From NCBI GenBank assembly GCA_000818945.1, contig KN805411.1:185515-249514 (forward strand): DNA of 64,000 nucleotides, read 5' to 3'. The translations under genes were made by a program, and so were the position numbers. The notes beneath the pieces were generated by a model that ran no database searches, was not told where the DNA came from, and was given only the letters and a program-made list of their open reading frames with translations. Numbering within the stretch: position 1 is the stretch's first letter; each line of letters opens with the position of its first letter. Below are positions 31,081-41,061 of this stretch, piece by piece. The DNA is from Schizochytrium sp. CCTCC M209059 (lineage: Eukaryota; Sar; Bigyra; Thraustochytrida; Thraustochytriidae).

Positions 31081-33813
31081 TCAAAACTTGGTGCGAGTCT
31101 TGGGCGACGCGCAGTCGTACCTGCCAGGGTTGTGAGGAACGGAAGTTGTCGAGAAACGAGGCACGCTTGAGCCAAATCCATGGTAACTCGGCTGAGCTTG
31201 TCCCCCTTGTTGTCCAGGTGGACTTCCATTCGGCTGCACATGAGATTGCGCAGCGGAGGCTGACGCCGTCGTGAAGATCTTACGAGGTCGTGTCGGGGTT
31301 CGCGGGGCCTGTTGTGTTTGCGAGCCAGATCTGTTTTCCTTATCCTTGTCCCTACCGCCTTTCACTGTCGCAGTAGATGTCGCAGAAGTGAAAATGCGGT
31401 CGCGCGCCTCGGCGCGTCTGCCCGTGTTCAGTTTCCATGGCGACGAGGGCTTGGCAGATGGACCTGATGCCGCTGGCGGCGTCTCCATTGACGACTCGAC
31501 ACCGACCTTGGCTCTGTCTTGCGGCCTGTCTTGGGGTTCGAATGACTTTCGCCGAGAAGAAGCGGTCGAGGCTGTGGCGCCAGCAAAGGATGTTTCAGTG
31601 GCGACGCGCGATTTGATGCCGCTGCTAGATGCAGCAGCACGAGGCCTTGCTGCGCGCGCGCGCGCATTTGCGGCCAGCTTGGGTTCGCCATCCCCTTGGG
31701 ACCTCTGCGAGCCCTGCTTACTTGCTGAATTCGTCTTGGCCGAAGCGCGGCGCGATCCTGCCCGAGCAGGATTTATGCGAATCCCGCTCGACTCTCGTCG
31801 GCGGGTCGTCGCATCGGATCGCGCTGGCGTCTTGGCCCTCGATGGGGTCTTTGCGCGGGCGCTCTGGGCCTTTTCGCGCTCCTTGAATTCTTTAACGAGC
31901 TCGCGAAGCTCTTGGATTTCTCGATCCTTGGTTCCAAGTAGCCAAATACCTTCTTGAATCATGCGTCGCAAACTCTTGTTCTCAGAGTCCATGTCGTGGT
32001 GTCGACGCACCGAGACGGGACTGAGCCGCATGCTACCGCTCGCGCGGAAAAGACAAACTACGTCGACATGGTCCGGGTGTGGGTGCGGATGAGGCATGGC
32101 GTGCGCAAAGCGTGCATGTTGCTGGGCAAGTGCGGTCGTCGGGTGACCTGCTGGGCCAGGATGATACCTTCGACGATCATTGACCGACATTCGGTTTTGG
32201 CCCTCCACAAAGGCACGTTCGACGGATTCGCCGTATGCCAAGGCTTCGTAGAATCCACGGGAAAAATGCAGCGCGCTGGCGTCTGACATTTTACCTCGTG
32301 CGCAAATAGCAAGAGGAATGCCGACCGCGAGTAGTTGCTCGCAGGCGAGCTGCGAGTGACACGCGTTTAATAATATGCACTGAAGATCGAGAGCATATGG
32401 CGACACAAGATCAGCGAAGGCCTTGGCGCTCACAAAGTTCATCCCTGGTCCACCACCCATCTCAAAGGCGAGGGAACCGACACCAGCGTCGAGAATTTGA
32501 CTCTTGGTCAGCACGATATCCTTGGTCGCATGTGGCCCTCCGTCCGGAAGACGGAGCACTAATGGATCGTGATCGTTCCATACTTCCACAGAAGTTGAAT
32601 CAGGCGTGCCAGGGCGCGAGGGCCTGCCGTTGCCCGCCATTTGCGATGGGTCTGCAGGCCCCTCTGAGGCTTGAGAAAATACAAGCAAACGCTGCTCGCC
32701 GACACGCTGCTCCGCATCGGCTGGAATAATAGCCTTGGTCTGCGCTCTGTGAATAAGTCGAAAATCGGGCGTCAACGACCGTGATTTGCCGTGCGTCTCG
32801 ATGACTGCTTCGATGGAGGACTCGGCTGTAGTTACTGTCGCGACCGCATCGGCACGTTTCGCGTGTGTGCGTCCTCGTGTCGGCGTCTCGTCGCACGCGG
32901 GGGCTACGGCATCGCTACAGCTTTTGCTGCGTTCGCGCGTGGCGGCCGCGGCGGACATTGCGGCAAAGTCGTCTTCCTCCGACTGCTCCTCGTCTGATTT
33001 TCCTTCTTTGTCTTTTTTCCCATCATGGACATTCTCTCCCTCTCCTCTCCTATGTTGTTTCTGAGCGAAAGAACTTCTCCGCTCTTCGCCCCTTTCTTCT
33101 TCATCGTCGCCCGCTCGCGAGTCACCGTCGCTGTCCTCATCGCCGCGACGGCCCATAGCGGGAAGAGCGCCGCTCCTTCTCGTTTCGCGACCAAGTGGAC
33201 GCCGGGTTGAGCCAGCGGAGCCAAGGCCCATTCCTGCCGCCTTATCTGCAGCTGGGCCGGGTACCGACGAGTTTGTCGAGGAGGATGGCCCCGCCGAACT
33301 TGCCCGCGCCGAAGACGATAGGCTAGGCACGTCGATTTCGTCCATGAAATACATTGCTTGCGACTCTAGATGTTTGGTGACCTGGGCTGCAAGCTCATGA
33401 ATGCCGGAAACACTGGCGCTGCTGGATTGAAAGCGTCGAACAACTTCGGGCCCATGCTGTCGGTGCAGCTCCGAAAAAATGAGACGCACCAAGTGGTTAT
33501 CCACGTCGCAATGACCACTAAAGTGGATGACGTCGTACGAGGAGCCCTGCGACGATTTCCACAAGAGTCTTTTGGCCAAATCATCTGCTGTCGCTGCAGG
33601 CAAGACATCCAAGTTGATGTCGACATGTCGTCCATGCTCCGCGAGCGAGATGGATTGCCGAATCGCTCTTTCCTCTGCCTGTAGTTTAAGTCTTTGATGC
33701 GCACTCGGGTCCGAGGACACCATGAGCACGTCCCATGTTCTTGGCGTCTCGCTGCGCGATTTAATATCGCTTTCGCGACTGCTACCCAGTGGCGCCGCCT
33801 CTCGCGCAACCAT
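31081..33813 (-). CDS. CHAT-domain (caspase-fold) protease-like protein with split catalytic domain
   Basis: A 910-residue protein. Residues 26-115 follow the start of bacterial CHAT domains: DVLMVSSDPSAHQRLKLQAE, then YDVIHFSGHCD with the catalytic-type H101. The second half comes at 459-545: FVSAKAFADLV, then CILLNACHS with the catalytic-type C485, then GIPLAICARGKMSD and FSRGFYEALAYGESVERAF. These are the CHAT His/Cys dyad and flanking strands. About 300 residues of Ser-, Glu- and Arg-rich disordered sequence (about 150-440) separate the halves. After the domain come a His/Pro stretch (570-582), a short coiled coil (608-650) and a basic, Ser/Ala-rich tail to the end. CHAT proteases cleave protein partners in bacterial defence and in separase-like enzymes; the target here is unknown. 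Confidence 0.7.
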   Translation of the reverse strand: MVAREAAPLGSSRESDIKSRSETPRTWDVLMVSSDPSAHQRLKLQAEERAIRQSISLAEHGRHVDINLDVLPAATADDLAKRLLWKSSQGSSYDVIHFSGHCDVDNHLVRLIFSELHRQHGPEVVRRFQSSSASVSGIHELAAQVTKHLESQAMYFMDEIDVPSLSSSARASSAGPSSSTNSSVPGPAADKAAGMGLGSAGSTRRPLGRETRRSGALPAMGRRGDEDSDGDSRAGDDEEERGEERRSSFAQKQHRRGEGENVHDGKKDKEGKSDEEQSEEDDFAAMSAAAATRERSKSCSDAVAPACDETPTRGRTHAKRADAVATVTTAESSIEAVIETHGKSRSLTPDFRLIHRAQTKAIIPADAEQRVGEQRLLVFSQASEGPADPSQMAGNGRPSRPGTPDSTSVEVWNDHDPLVLRLPDGGPHATKDIVLTKSQILDAGVGSLAFEMGGGPGMNFVSAKAFADLVSPYALDLQCILLNACHSQLACEQLLAVGIPLAICARGKMSDASALHFSRGFYEALAYGESVERAFVEGQNRMSVNDRRRYHPGPAGHPTTALAQQHARFAHAMPHPHPHPDHVDVVCLFRASGSMRLSPVSVRRHHDMDSENKSLRRMIQEGIWLLGTKDREIQELRELVKEFKEREKAQSARAKTPSRAKTPARSDATTRRRESSGIRINPARAGSRRASAKTNSASKQGSQRSQGDGEPKLAANARARAARPRAAASSSGIKSRVATETSFAGATASTASSRRKSFEPQDRPQDRAKVGVESSMETPPAASGPSAKPSSPWKLNTGRRAEARDRIFTSATSTATVKGGRDKDKENRSGSQTQQAPRTPTRPRKIFTTASASAAQSHVQPNGSPPGQQGGQAQPSYHGFGSSVPRFSTTSVPHNPGRYDCASPKTRTKF

Positions 33814-33907
33814 GGCTCCTCTTTCCCGTTTGCCTCTTTACGCAGGTCGCCGTGCGTGCCCGTGTAGTAGACGAGACGGACGGGCAGGCGGGCACGTGCG
33901 CTCGCTT

Positions 33908-33941
<34 letters not shown>

Positions 33942-35593
33942 TTCCGTCGGTTTCACGCGCCCCCGGGTCTCGGGCGCTCGCTGGCCACGGAGAAGGGAGG
34001 GAGCCCACGCACAGCAGGCAGAGGCTGCGAGCGCGGGCGCCGAGCGCCACGCGCCGCGAGCGCGCCGCTGCGAGCGCGCCGCCGCCGCGAGCGCTCTGCG
34101 ACGCTGGGCTGCGCGCGACTCGAGGCAATCCGGGTTTGCGCCTTCAAGTTGCTCCTTGCTTTCTTAATGTAATGTGCACGGGCCTCCCTCGGCTCTGCCT
34201 GAAAATGTATGGAGCACGCGTGTCCTTCTCACTGTCACCACTACAGACTCGGATCCCCAGGAATTGACGAGAGCCAGCAAGCTGCCAAAGGCGCAGCCGA
34301 CGTTCACGTGCTTGCGGAATGACAGAAAGAGCGACCACAGAGTAGTTCTTCGGAGTTCACGCAACGCAATGCCGCGCAATGCCGCGCAATGCAATGGAAG
34401 GAGCGGAGCGGAGAGGAAAGGAGCATTCACAAGGGAGCGAGCCACGTATGGACGAGAAGAGCGGGGCGCCACAATTTATTTTTAGAATGGAAACGCGTTG
34501 AGGTCCTGATCTTTGTTGGAAAACAACAGTTGACAGCAATGATTGACAGCAATTGCTGCCTTTCTCTACGTCTCTCAGGCTGCCTGTGGCAACGAAAGGG
34601 ACTGCCTTGCTTCGATCTGCAAATACGACTTTTCAGAGGGAGGGGAGCGCAAGAGATTTACACTGAAGTCTCTGCGACAACACTTGGATACACAGTGCGC
34701 GTCAGCTTGAATGGCGTGCTTGCTTGCTTACTTGCTTGCTTGTTTGTTCGCTGGCTTGCTGACTGGCCTTCTGATCCACGTCTAAAAAGTATACTGGTAT
34801 ACTGATTCTACCTCGACTGCAAATTGCCGCCAACAGAACCCCAGCCAATCTAGACCGTCAGCCTTCTCCTCTAAGCTGCGCTGCTGCTCGCGCCTCTCCC
34901 AATGCTCTCGCTGCCCCTCTTTGCAATCGCGCTCGAGTTTCTGTCGCGCTGGCCGGGCTCGGGCTTTGCCGCCAAGACTTCTCGAAACCGGGTCCGTCCA
35001 CACGTGCTGGGTCTTGGAGCCGCCTCGCTCTGCCATGCATAGTGAGTCCCTCGCGTTAGGACGCGCTAGGCCCTCGCTACCAGGAAGCGGCGGCCTGGCT
35101 GGGTGGGAAGATGAGCAGGCAGTGAGTGCAGCCTGCCAGCTTCCTTACTACCAGTAGACTACTAGGCCTAGGCCTACAGCTGCAGCGGCCACTATGGCAT
35201 CATGGAAAAATCTTGGGTGTCTTCTTCTTCTTCTCGAAGGAAAGGGCCCTGGCGACGCAGTGCGATTCAGGGTCGAGAGCAAGCGCGACAGGAGTCCTGG
35301 CCAGCCTGGAAGCGACGCGAAGATCCAGGCTGCGCCGCGTGACCATCTAGGTATACTAGCACTACTGCTAGCGAGAAGGACAGAAACACGCAAAGAAGTA
35401 AGCCTTGAAGGTATGATAACTAGGCAAGCAAGCGTAGCAGCAAGCAAGTACAGCGGGCTTGCCATGCCTCGCCTTGTCGAGCAAAATCTCAAGAAACACC
35501 GAGGTGATGTGGCGAGGAGAGGTAAGGGAAAAGAAGAAGAATAAGAAGAAGAAGATAAAGAGAAGATGCTTGTACCGGAACCTAGCTCTTGAG
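33814..35593. other. 1.8-kb spacer with simple repeats, no gene seen
   Basis: The spacer carries the promoter of the CHAT gene (right side) and the 3' region of CAF1. It holds a GCTT repeat at about 33909-33941 and a degenerate one at 34716-34750. It also holds three tandem GCCGCGCAAT-type 10-mers at 34361-34390, a double TAGGCCTA palindrome at 35163-35176, and an AAG-rich stretch at 35528-35570. GC-rich sequence at 33950-34130 is probably CHAT leader. Short open frames show no known protein. Confidence 0.5.
33909..33941 (+). repeat. (GCTT)n microsatellite
   Basis: About eight units of TTGC/GCTT roughly 100 bp upstream of the CHAT start codon, so it probably lies in that gene's leader or promoter. 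Confidence 0.85.
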
Positions 35594-37012
35594 CTACACA
35601 CGACCCTTGCCGAGTCCATGCATGATACCAACGTAGTCGCCCTCATCAAAGGCATCATTGAAGAAGCGTTTACGCAGCGCGAAAAAGACCGAGGCCGTAA
35701 GGAGCGAGTCAGATCCTGCCTGATGCATGGGGCCGACACGCTCGGCCCCGAGGTCCTCGGCAAGCTTAGACAGGCCGCTCTTGAAAGGAGCAGACTCGAG
35801 CTTGGTCATGATGGCCTTAATGTCGAACATTGAGGGAAAGTACAGATGCAGCAAGTTGAAGAATTCGGCCTCCCGGTCCGGAAGCGGGGCACAGGTGAGC
35901 AGCTTGAGCAGATAGGCCACGTCAAAGCCGCCATGAAAGGTAATCCACTTGACCTCCTTGAGAAGCACCAGACCCGAGGACATGAGCTGCTCGCCGAAAT
36001 CTTGCACGTCGATGCCCATTTTCTCGTGCAGGTCGAAATCAATGCCACTGCGCACCAACAAATCAATCGAGTCCTGCGCGTACATGTCGTCCGTCAGACT
36101 AAACTTGAAGTGAAATTGCCAGCAGGGGCAGCCTTCAGCAAAATTGCCATCGTCGTCGGCGAGCGCAATGCCCAGCTGAATGAGACGCAAAAGGTCCACA
36201 TTGCAACGCAATGTCTGATACTGAAAGTCCTCCGAGCTCTCAAAGGAGCCGATGGGACGCGCCACCACGCCCGGAAACTCCGTATCCATTGCAACGTAAT
36301 TGTACTTTTGCACAACTTCCCGAATCACAGCCATCTCTTGATCGAGGTTGTCGCACCAGACATCTCGAATTTCCACTTTCCTTCCTTTGTAGTCGTAAAC
36401 GTGTCCGCGCGTTTTAATGAGCTTGCTCATTTCTGGATCTTCCAAGCCCGGCCGCGCGCCTGGCGGTGGAGGGAGCGCTGGCGACGCCGTCGGTCCCTGA
36501 AGGTGTGGCGCCTGGTGCTGATGCTGGTGTTGCGGCTGCATATGTTGCATTTGCTGCTGCTGTTGAGGAGCGAGTGGGGGAGTCTGCGGCTGAAAGTGGT
36601 GTCTCGATTGCGGAGCAGACTGGTGCTGCTGCAGCATGCTCTGCTGCGCCTGGTGTTGCATGTGTTGTTGCTGCGGTTGCTGCTGTTGATAGTGTTGTTG
36701 GGCACCGTACGAGCTCGCTCGCTGCAAGTGCATTTGATTGAGCATACCGCCGCCTCCGCTACCGAGGCCTCCATCCGGGCCGTACCTGCTATCTGAGCCG
36801 CCGAGGCCAGGCATTTGCTGGTAGCCATTGTGTCCGCCCAAGTAGCCCCCGCCACCTCCGCCAGCATTCTGGTACCCACCAGAGTCTCCTGCGCCACTGT
36901 ACGAGTTTCCAGCATCCATTCCGAGTCCTCCTAGACCACCCATGTACCCGCCACCGCCGCCGCTGCCATAGTCACCGCTGCTGCCCAGACCGTTTGGCTG
37001 ATTTCTGTGCAT
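35594..37012 (-). CDS. CAF1: CCR4-NOT deadenylase subunit CAF1/POP2 (CNOT7-like)
   Basis: A 472-residue DEDD-family 3'-5' poly(A) exonuclease. The catalytic residues are visible: D243 and E245 in AMDTEFPG, D364 in FHGGFDVAYLL, H430 in the MHQAGSDS block and D435 in the same block. The CAF1-specific sequences WCDNLDQEMAVIREVVQKY and LSKLAEDLGAERVG are present. It shortens mRNA poly(A) tails as part of CCR4-NOT in the cytoplasm. The first 185 residues are an unusual Gly/Tyr-rich then Gln/His-rich disordered extension; CAF1 proteins normally start close to the nuclease domain. ATG 37012 is preferred; an in-frame ATG at 37063 adds 17 residues. A 5' exon upstream cannot be excluded. Confidence 0.93.
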   Translation of the reverse strand: MHRNQPNGLGSSGDYGSGGGGGYMGGLGGLGMDAGNSYSGAGDSGGYQNAGGGGGGYLGGHNGYQQMPGLGGSDSRYGPDGGLGSGGGGMLNQMHLQRASSYGAQQHYQQQQPQQQHMQHQAQQSMLQQHQSAPQSRHHFQPQTPPLAPQQQQQMQHMQPQHQHQHQAPHLQGPTASPALPPPPGARPGLEDPEMSKLIKTRGHVYDYKGRKVEIRDVWCDNLDQEMAVIREVVQKYNYVAMDTEFPGVVARPIGSFESSEDFQYQTLRCNVDLLRLIQLGIALADDDGNFAEGCPCWQFHFKFSLTDDMYAQDSIDLLVRSGIDFDLHEKMGIDVQDFGEQLMSSGLVLLKEVKWITFHGGFDVAYLLKLLTCAPLPDREAEFFNLLHLYFPSMFDIKAIMTKLESAPFKSGLSKLAEDLGAERVGPMHQAGSDSLLTASVFFALRKRFFNDAFDEGDYVGIMHGLGKGRV

Positions 37013-39415
37013 GTGAACACCCACCCTTGCAAGGCAAAATCGCCGCAAGACAAGAAAGAACACACCGTTAGTATCTCGTGCTCGTCGCTACGTTTGTAGT
37101 AGGGTATTTTTTTGAGACAAGGTCTGCCTCGATCTTTGGCTGACGAAAACGTACCCGGACAGCATGTCGTCCTTGGCGTTGCTGGGCGCTTCACACAAAG
37201 ATCGCCTTTGCGCGAGCGCGCCAACCTTGCGTCTGCTTGCAGACACAAGCGGGCGAGCGTGTCCGCACGCGTCACAGCGGCGCGGTCTCCCGCGCCTTCT
37301 TGTCGCAGCGCTCTGCGAGCCTTCGCCGACTCAAGCCGTCTTTGCCCCACTGCCCCGTTCGCGCAGCTTCTTCTCAATCTCGCTGTGCTGCCGCCACCTT
37401 TGGCGCCCGGGGGTCAGCGACGAAACGCCGCACGAAAGAGGCGAAGCCGCCGCCGCCGCCGCGCCTCGCGGGCGGGCGTTCGCGCCAAGGTCTGCGCGGC
37501 CGCAGGCGCGCGCAAAGACCGCTTCGTTGCCAGAATTGAATGTGCGCGGTAGACTCGGCTGCATCCATGAAGAGCACACATTGTATAGTTTTCAACTAAT
37601 TACATTCTAGTTTTTTAGTGTTTTTTTTTGCACGTCTTACGTCACGCCGTGCACACAGACAGTGAGTGACCAGGCCTAGCCCAGGCCTAGCCCAGGCCTC
37701 CCAGTGCAAGCGAGTTAGTATTATGATCGTCTGTCCTCCGCAATGTTGTCGATCTAAAATGGCTGATTCTTGTTAATTGTCTTTTGGGGCATAGCGAGTC
37801 GAATGCACTGCACGGATTACATGAAGGGAGGAGGAATGAAGATCGCGCGCATGTCTCGATGACTTGATCGAAGACGAAAATTCTACCACGAAAAGTGAAT
37901 CCGTTCCTTGAAAATAGAAAACCTGTCTAGAACACACATCTTCACTCTATCACAAGACAATCTGGCTGACACTTTAGGCTTTGCTATTTTGGAATCGCGA
38001 AAGCCACAGAATCCTAGATCCCTTCATGTTTTTCCAAAATTGGCCTTTGCAACACAACACGTGCGGTAATGTCGCTGGGTGGTGGGATTTGGAAGTCTTG
38101 TATTCTTCCCTTGCAACAGTCAAGCAAATTCAAGTCTTTCACTTGCTGTCAGCGTGTTGACTTTAAAACCGCTACTTCTTACTTCTTATCATGATCATAA
38201 AATAAAGCCATAAAAAAAAATGGAAAGCAAGGGATAAAAAAAAATAAAGTCACGGAACAATAAATGGAAAGCAAGGGAACAGCGAATGGGCACAGGGTCA
38301 TTCGAAGCCTCGTAAAGGCTATCAAAGAACAAGTTTTGGCCGGTCCAACAGCAATGACCCGATTTTTTGACCCCAATTTCCTGCCCCGGAGGGGGCCAAA
38401 GCTCAGCGTAATCCGTCATTGCGGAAGGGGAGGTTATGCGTGTTTTCCCCTCTCGTATGGACCTCATTGACCCAGCTTCAGACGTTCCGTATCGTGACGC
38501 TGAAGTCAACAGAGCTGCAGAATGTGACCTGGGGCGACGTTGTCTACCTCCGACAAGAGAATGTCCTCTTTTTGCAATACCATGACAGATTCGATACTCT
38601 TGAGCGCTGACTGACAGCAAACGTGGCAAAGACTGCAATGTGGAGAGCCTGCGTCCTCAACAAAATTTGTGACAGCAACGTACAGGACCCGAGCCGACTT
38701 GGTAAGGAATAAGTGAGGCGAGCGTTCTCGTGCAGCAATTTCATAATCTAGGACATTCCCGATCTGCTTTCATGATCGGGCTGACAACGATACGAGTTGC
38801 TGAAAAAATGTTGGCTTGGGAAAGATGGATGAACTGCAATCGATTTGCATCTATCTACTTAGGCCGAGGGCTTCTCCACCAACCAACGAACGAATGAAGA
38901 AAGAATGATCAGAAACTTGACTCTCATTGTGAGCATTCTACGAAACATAATGAGCCCATCAACGCCATGCGCGTGATCAACCACTGTTCCGTGGTAAGGC
39001 CAGCCCAGCCTAGACGAACTGGTGCATCGTTTCGGCAACTCGCTTCGCTTTGGAAAAAACACCATTCCTGTCCTCGTTCAACTCGCAACCTTGCGACAAA
39101 CGGAGGCTTGCGCCCGGGACTCCTCCTGTCTTGCTCATCGAGACCTAGCTGTCTGCGTGGCCACCATGGCTGCTGCTAGGCGTAGCGGACGTCATTGCAT
39201 CCTCTGCCCCTTAGACCTACAATGCACGCCTCGTAACGCAACGCAAGCGTCCTTGGTCACTCACCACCGCATAGCTTTGCGTTGCTTTTTTCGCTTCAGG
39301 AGAAAGACAGAATGAAAGAGCAAAGCAAATTTGCAAAACTCCGTCCCGGAGGCGGCGCGCAAGACAACTGCGCGCGAACGGACGAGCGAGAATCGCGTGA
39401 GCGGACAGCAAAAGA
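37013..39415. promoter_or_regulatory. Divergent promoter region between CAF1 and COX15
   Basis: A 2.4-kb region between divergent genes. The CAF1-proximal part (37060-37560) is very GC-rich and probably CAF1 leader and promoter. An AT-rich middle (37560-38960) has a repeat of CAGGCCTAGCC at 37671-37702 and a direct repeat TGGAAAGCAAGGGA at 38221-38234 and 38265-38278. The end near 39300-39415 is GC-rich and leads into COX15. Several 60-150 codon frames here show no family resemblance. No tRNA-like cloverleaf or B box found by eye. Confidence 0.45.
37671..37702 (+). repeat. 11-bp tandem repeat CAGGCCTAGCC
   Basis: Two perfect units (37671-37681, 37682-37692) and a partial third. Each contains AGGCCT, the core of the palindrome that recurs in other spacers of this window. 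Confidence 0.85.
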
Positions 39416-40693
39416 ATGCTGGCAGCAGCGGCGACGCGCCGGCTGGCCGGCTTGGCGCGGCCGGCCGCCGCAGCGACGTCGGCAGCGCGGCTGGCGGCTG
39501 CAGGCCCTCTGCGCATGAGCCCTGCAGTGATGCGACTGGGCGGCGAGGCCGCAGCAGCTGCGGCGACGCGGGGCGGAGCGAACGTGGGCGGCGCAGCAGC
39601 TCCGCGGATGCAGACCGCAATTATGAGCGACCGCGGCGTTGGAGCATGGCTCCTGGGCGTCTCGGGTGCCGTCTTTGGCATGGTGGTCCTGGGCGGTGTG
39701 ACGCGGCTCACGCGCTCGGGACTCTCCATGGTTGACTGGCGGCCGCAGGGTTCGATGCTGCCGCAGACCGACGAGGCCTGGGCTGCTGAGTTTGAAAAGT
39801 ACAAGCAGTTCCCTGAATACAAGCGCCTTAACCAGGGCATGTCGCTGGACGAGTTCAAACACATTTACTTTATGGAATGGTTTCATCGCATGTGGGGACG
39901 CGGCCTCGGTTTCGCTTTTGGCGTTCCCTTTCTCTATTTCATGGCGCGTGGCCGCATCCAGCGTCTGCCAGGCATGACGCCCAAGCTCTTTGGTCTGCTC
40001 GCCTTGGGTGGTGGCCAAGGTCTCGTCGGATGGTGGATGGTAAAGAGTGGTCTCGAGGAGCCCACGAACGAATGGAAGGAGCCCCGCGTCAGCCCGTACA
40101 GACTTGCTGCACATCTTACGGTTGCGCTCGGAGTCTTTACGGGTCTCGTCTGGACCGGTCTCACCGCATTGAACCCGCAGCCCCTTCTCTCCACGGCCGT
40201 TGATCCGCGCGTCCTGCGTTTGCGTTCCTGGGGTGCCGCGGTGCTCGGTCTCGTTGGCATCACATTCGTCTCCGGAGCCTTTGTTGCGGGAAATGACGCA
40301 GGTCGTGCCTACAACGATTGGCCCTTTTACGCCGGCGAGTGGATCCCGCGCGAGTTCTGGGACAGCCGCCTCGAACCCGCATGGCGCAACATTTTCGAGA
40401 ACACTGCCACGGTTCAATTCGATCACCGCAATCTGGCTTACACGACACTGTTTTCCACGCTTGCTCTCTTTCACATTGCTCGCCGCTCTCCCAACTGGAA
40501 GGTGCTCAGCCCAGCCATGCGCACAGGATACAATGCCATGGTTGTTGTCGTCTGTTGCCAGGTTCTTTTGGGTATCTCCACGCTCATGATGTTCGTTCCA
40601 GTCGAGCTCGGCGCTGCGCATCAGGCGGGCGCGCTCACTCTCTGGACCACAATGCTCTACTCGCAGCACGCTCTTCGCTTCCTGCGCCGATGA
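39416..40693 (+). CDS. COX15: Heme A synthase COX15, mitochondrial
   Basis: A 425-residue inner-membrane enzyme that oxidises the C8 methyl of heme O to make heme A for cytochrome c oxidase. Residues 1-68 are Ala/Arg-rich without acidic residues until position 44, as in a mitochondrial presequence. The family motifs GGVTRLTRSGLSMVDWRP (93-110) and EFKHIYFMEWFHRMWGR are present. The four heme-ligand histidines sit in EWFH (H157), AAHLTVALG (H233), QFDHRNLAYT (H337) and GAAHQAGALT (H402). About eight membrane helices are visible. Length is normal for eukaryotic COX15. The start codon is the first ATG after a GC-rich leader. It ends 368 bp before the next gene on the same strand; no functional link is evident. 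Confidence 0.96.
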   Translation: MLAAAATRRLAGLARPAAAATSAARLAAAGPLRMSPAVMRLGGEAAAAAATRGGANVGGAAAPRMQTAIMSDRGVGAWLLGVSGAVFGMVVLGGVTRLTRSGLSMVDWRPQGSMLPQTDEAWAAEFEKYKQFPEYKRLNQGMSLDEFKHIYFMEWFHRMWGRGLGFAFGVPFLYFMARGRIQRLPGMTPKLFGLLALGGGQGLVGWWMVKSGLEEPTNEWKEPRVSPYRLAAHLTVALGVFTGLVWTGLTALNPQPLLSTAVDPRVLRLRSWGAAVLGLVGITFVSGAFVAGNDAGRAYNDWPFYAGEWIPREFWDSRLEPAWRNIFENTATVQFDHRNLAYTTLFSTLALFHIARRSPNWKVLSPAMRTGYNAMVVVVCCQVLLGISTLMMFVPVELGAAHQAGALTLWTTMLYSQHALRFLRR

Positions 40694-41061
40694 GATTCGA
40701 ACGCGGGCTGGGTCGGTCATCTCGCACCTTGCACTTCTGGGAGCCATAACTTCGACGACAGTCGAGCTTGATAGAAAGAGACCCCAGAAAAGAGCGAAAG
40801 TCAAGTTTTTTTTTTAAGTTTTTTTTTTTTCATCCCCCAGTGATCAAAATCTTGCTCGAGCGCGCACGCATGCGCTCAGACACGCTGTGTTTGACGCACG
40901 CACGGAGAGGATACCGCGTCGGTAGACGGACAGACAGGCAGTCAGTCGCTCAGACAGACCCCGGCAGGTCGACACGTGAGGCAAGGAGAGGGAACAAAAC
41001 TCGAGTCAAGTGGGTAAGCCTAGACCTAGGCTGACAAACAAAAGCGGAGCTGCGCGTCGCC
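40694..41061. promoter_or_regulatory. Spacer and promoter of the MTR-kinase fusion gene
   Basis: 368 bp between same-strand genes. Two T runs at 40807-40832 may belong to the COX15 3' end. A GACAGACAGGCAGTCAG segment follows near 40930. Just upstream of the start codon is an inverted repeat, GCCTAG-AC-CTAGGC (41018-41031), 31 bp before the ATG, so it lies in the leader or core promoter. Confidence 0.5.

Noticed and set aside
38195..38638. Open frames in the AT-rich part of the CAF1/COX15 spacer
   Set aside because: No motif, no paralogue in the window and biased low-complexity ends; not supported as genes.
40690..40710. GATTCGAAC string on the plus strand, a possible minus-strand tRNA B box
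   Set aside because: The stem bases around it do not pair and no A box lies at the right distance.
39296..40804. 502-codon frame antisense to COX15
   Set aside because: COX15 motifs and membrane helices are unmistakable on the plus strand; the antisense protein has no recognisable feature.
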